DNA of 5,524 nt from an uncultured Alphaproteobacteria bacterium (GTDB lineage: Bacteria > Pseudomonadota > Alphaproteobacteria > UBA2136 > UBA6156), in NCBI GenBank assembly GCA_937928525.1, contig CALFWJ010000063.1, positions 1-5,524 on the forward strand. The letters run 5' to 3'. Shown here in pieces: positions 4,984-5,524 of this stretch. Positions within the stretch are counted from its first letter, which is position 1. Every line of letters begins with the position of its first letter. The notes under the pieces were generated by a model. That model did no database searches. It saw nothing but the letters and a program-made list of their open reading frames with translations, and was not told the origin of the DNA. Position numbers and translations under genes: made by a program.

Positions 4984-5361
4984 TTACTGTTCGCTATCGA
5001 AACCACCAATATCTTGCGTTTCGCCAGAGTTACCTTCAGCACCTGCAGCTTGCAAGAACTCACGTGTACCGTTGTAGAAACCACCGAAAATACCAGGGAA
5101 TGCCGTAATAACGATACCACCGATAATGAGCATCACGCCCCAGCTATCTTGGCTCATGAGCCAGCGCCAGAGACCAAGAGCAGCAACGAGTAGACCGATG
5201 AAGAGGCCGTAGTTACTTTCAATCAGGCCCGAAACAGCGTCGATAAGGCCTTGTGAGTTAACAGTGTCTTGCTGAGCTAGTACATCAGCGGGAATAAAAG
5301 TAGCGATAGCAGTAACTGCAACGAGTCCGCCAATTGTAAATAGGTTTTTACGGTTGATCAT
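4984..5361 (-). CDS. TraA/VirB2/TrbC-type pilin-like protein, first paralogue
   Basis: The 125-residue product has a basic start (MINRKN), a signal-peptide core and a likely cleavage site after ADVLA (residue 29). A polar mature N-terminus (about 30-50) precedes two hydrophobic helices (about 51-68 and 74-87) separated by the short loop MSQDS. It continues with FPGIFGGFYNGTREF (88-102) and a polar acidic tail. This two-helix, short-loop layout after a cleaved signal is typical of VirB2/TrbC/TraA pilins. It is the promoter-proximal gene of the cluster, with a good promoter and a leader. It is followed by a hairpin before the second paralogue, so it is probably the more abundant, major pilin. 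AGAGGA precedes the ATG at 5361. Pilin families diverge quickly, so the call rests on architecture, on the paralogue and on the adjacent TraL-like gene rather than on strong sequence identity. Confidence 0.75.
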   Translation of the reverse strand: MINRKNLFTIGGLVAVTAIATFIPADVLAQQDTVNSQGLIDAVSGLIESNYGLFIGLLVAALGLWRWLMSQDSWGVMLIIGGIVITAFPGIFGGFYNGTREFLQAAGAEGNSGETQDIGGFDSEQ

Positions 5362-5418
5362 TTGAGGTATCCTCTTTTTTCAAAAATTTGTCTTGGGGGC
5401 ACGAGTGTGTGTCCCTGT
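5362..5418 (-). promoter_or_regulatory. Structured leader of the first pilin-like gene
   Basis: The predicted 57-base leader can form a 5' hairpin: GGGACAC (5415-5409) with GTGCCCC (5402-5396), one A-C mismatch and a six-base loop. It can also form a small hairpin GAGG-ATA-CCTC (5374-5364) that pairs the Shine-Dalgarno GAGG. The first could protect the mRNA; the second could limit ribosome access, though four pairs is weak. Confidence 0.45.
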
Positions 5419-5424
5419 ATTCAT

Positions 5425-5452
5425 ATTATGGGGCGTTGAATTAATTTTTCAA
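5425..5452 (-). promoter_or_regulatory. Sigma70-type promoter of the pilin-TraL cluster
   Basis: On the minus strand TTGAAA (5452-5447), a 16-base spacer and CATAAT (5430-5425, five of six consensus matches) are followed by a predicted start near 5418. It is the only good promoter upstream of the cluster. The bases from 5453 to 5524 show no gene or strong structure. Confidence 0.65.
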
Positions 5453-5524
5453 GACATGGGGGGATTATTTTTGCGTTTTTGTGGCAAATTCACGCTTATT
5501 GGCAGGTTATGTGTGGCTTTTTTA

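Noticed and set aside
1..5524. CRISPR arrays, insertion sequences, tRNA genes, attachment sites or an origin
   Set aside because: No regularly spaced repeats, terminal inverted repeats with a transposase, cloverleaf-like sequences or iteron clusters were seen.

Overview
This 5.5 kb window looks like the chromosome of a proteobacterium, most likely an alphaproteobacterium. The clearest marker is a full exonuclease VII large subunit (xseA) whose catalytic-domain sequence resembles alphaproteobacterial versions. The taxonomic call is my inference from protein style, not a database result. There are no tRNA, rRNA, CRISPR or insertion-sequence signatures.

Left part (1-2582). A small two/three-helix membrane protein on the minus strand (145-432) is divergent from xseA on the plus strand (528-1772). 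Their promoters lie back to back and share almost the whole -35 element. The xseA -10 box sits exactly where transcription would start on the A of the ATG, so xseA is probably made from a leaderless mRNA. Beyond the stop of the small membrane protein, another minus frame stays open to the window edge (1-151). It encodes a hydrophobic segment but has no usable start codon, which suggests a frameshifted or cut continuation. After xseA comes an AT-rich gene for a divergent RNase III-family protein (1849-2565). It ends in a strong terminator whose loop contains the gene's own stop codon.

Middle (2583-4198). A secreted M23 (LytM-type) zinc metallopeptidase (2609-3400) faces a 59-residue membrane protein (3455-3634, minus). 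The two share a bidirectional terminator. The small gene has a leader with two hairpins. Divergent from it is a glycine-rich, signal-peptide-bearing membrane protein of unknown family (3767-4198).

Right part (4195-5524). A minus-strand cluster encodes two paralogous TraA/VirB2/TrbC-type pilin-like proteins (5361-4984 and 4905-4477) followed by a TraL-like protein (4461-4195). This is the traA-traL order of F-type conjugation systems, with the pilin gene duplicated. A UUCG-capped hairpin lies between the two pilin genes and probably lets most transcripts stop after the first. The cluster ends abruptly against the unknown membrane protein, with overlapping stop codons, so traE/traK/traB do not follow. 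The combination of duplicated pilin, TraL, an unknown multi-helix partner and a nearby cell-wall hydrolase is the most interesting part of the window.
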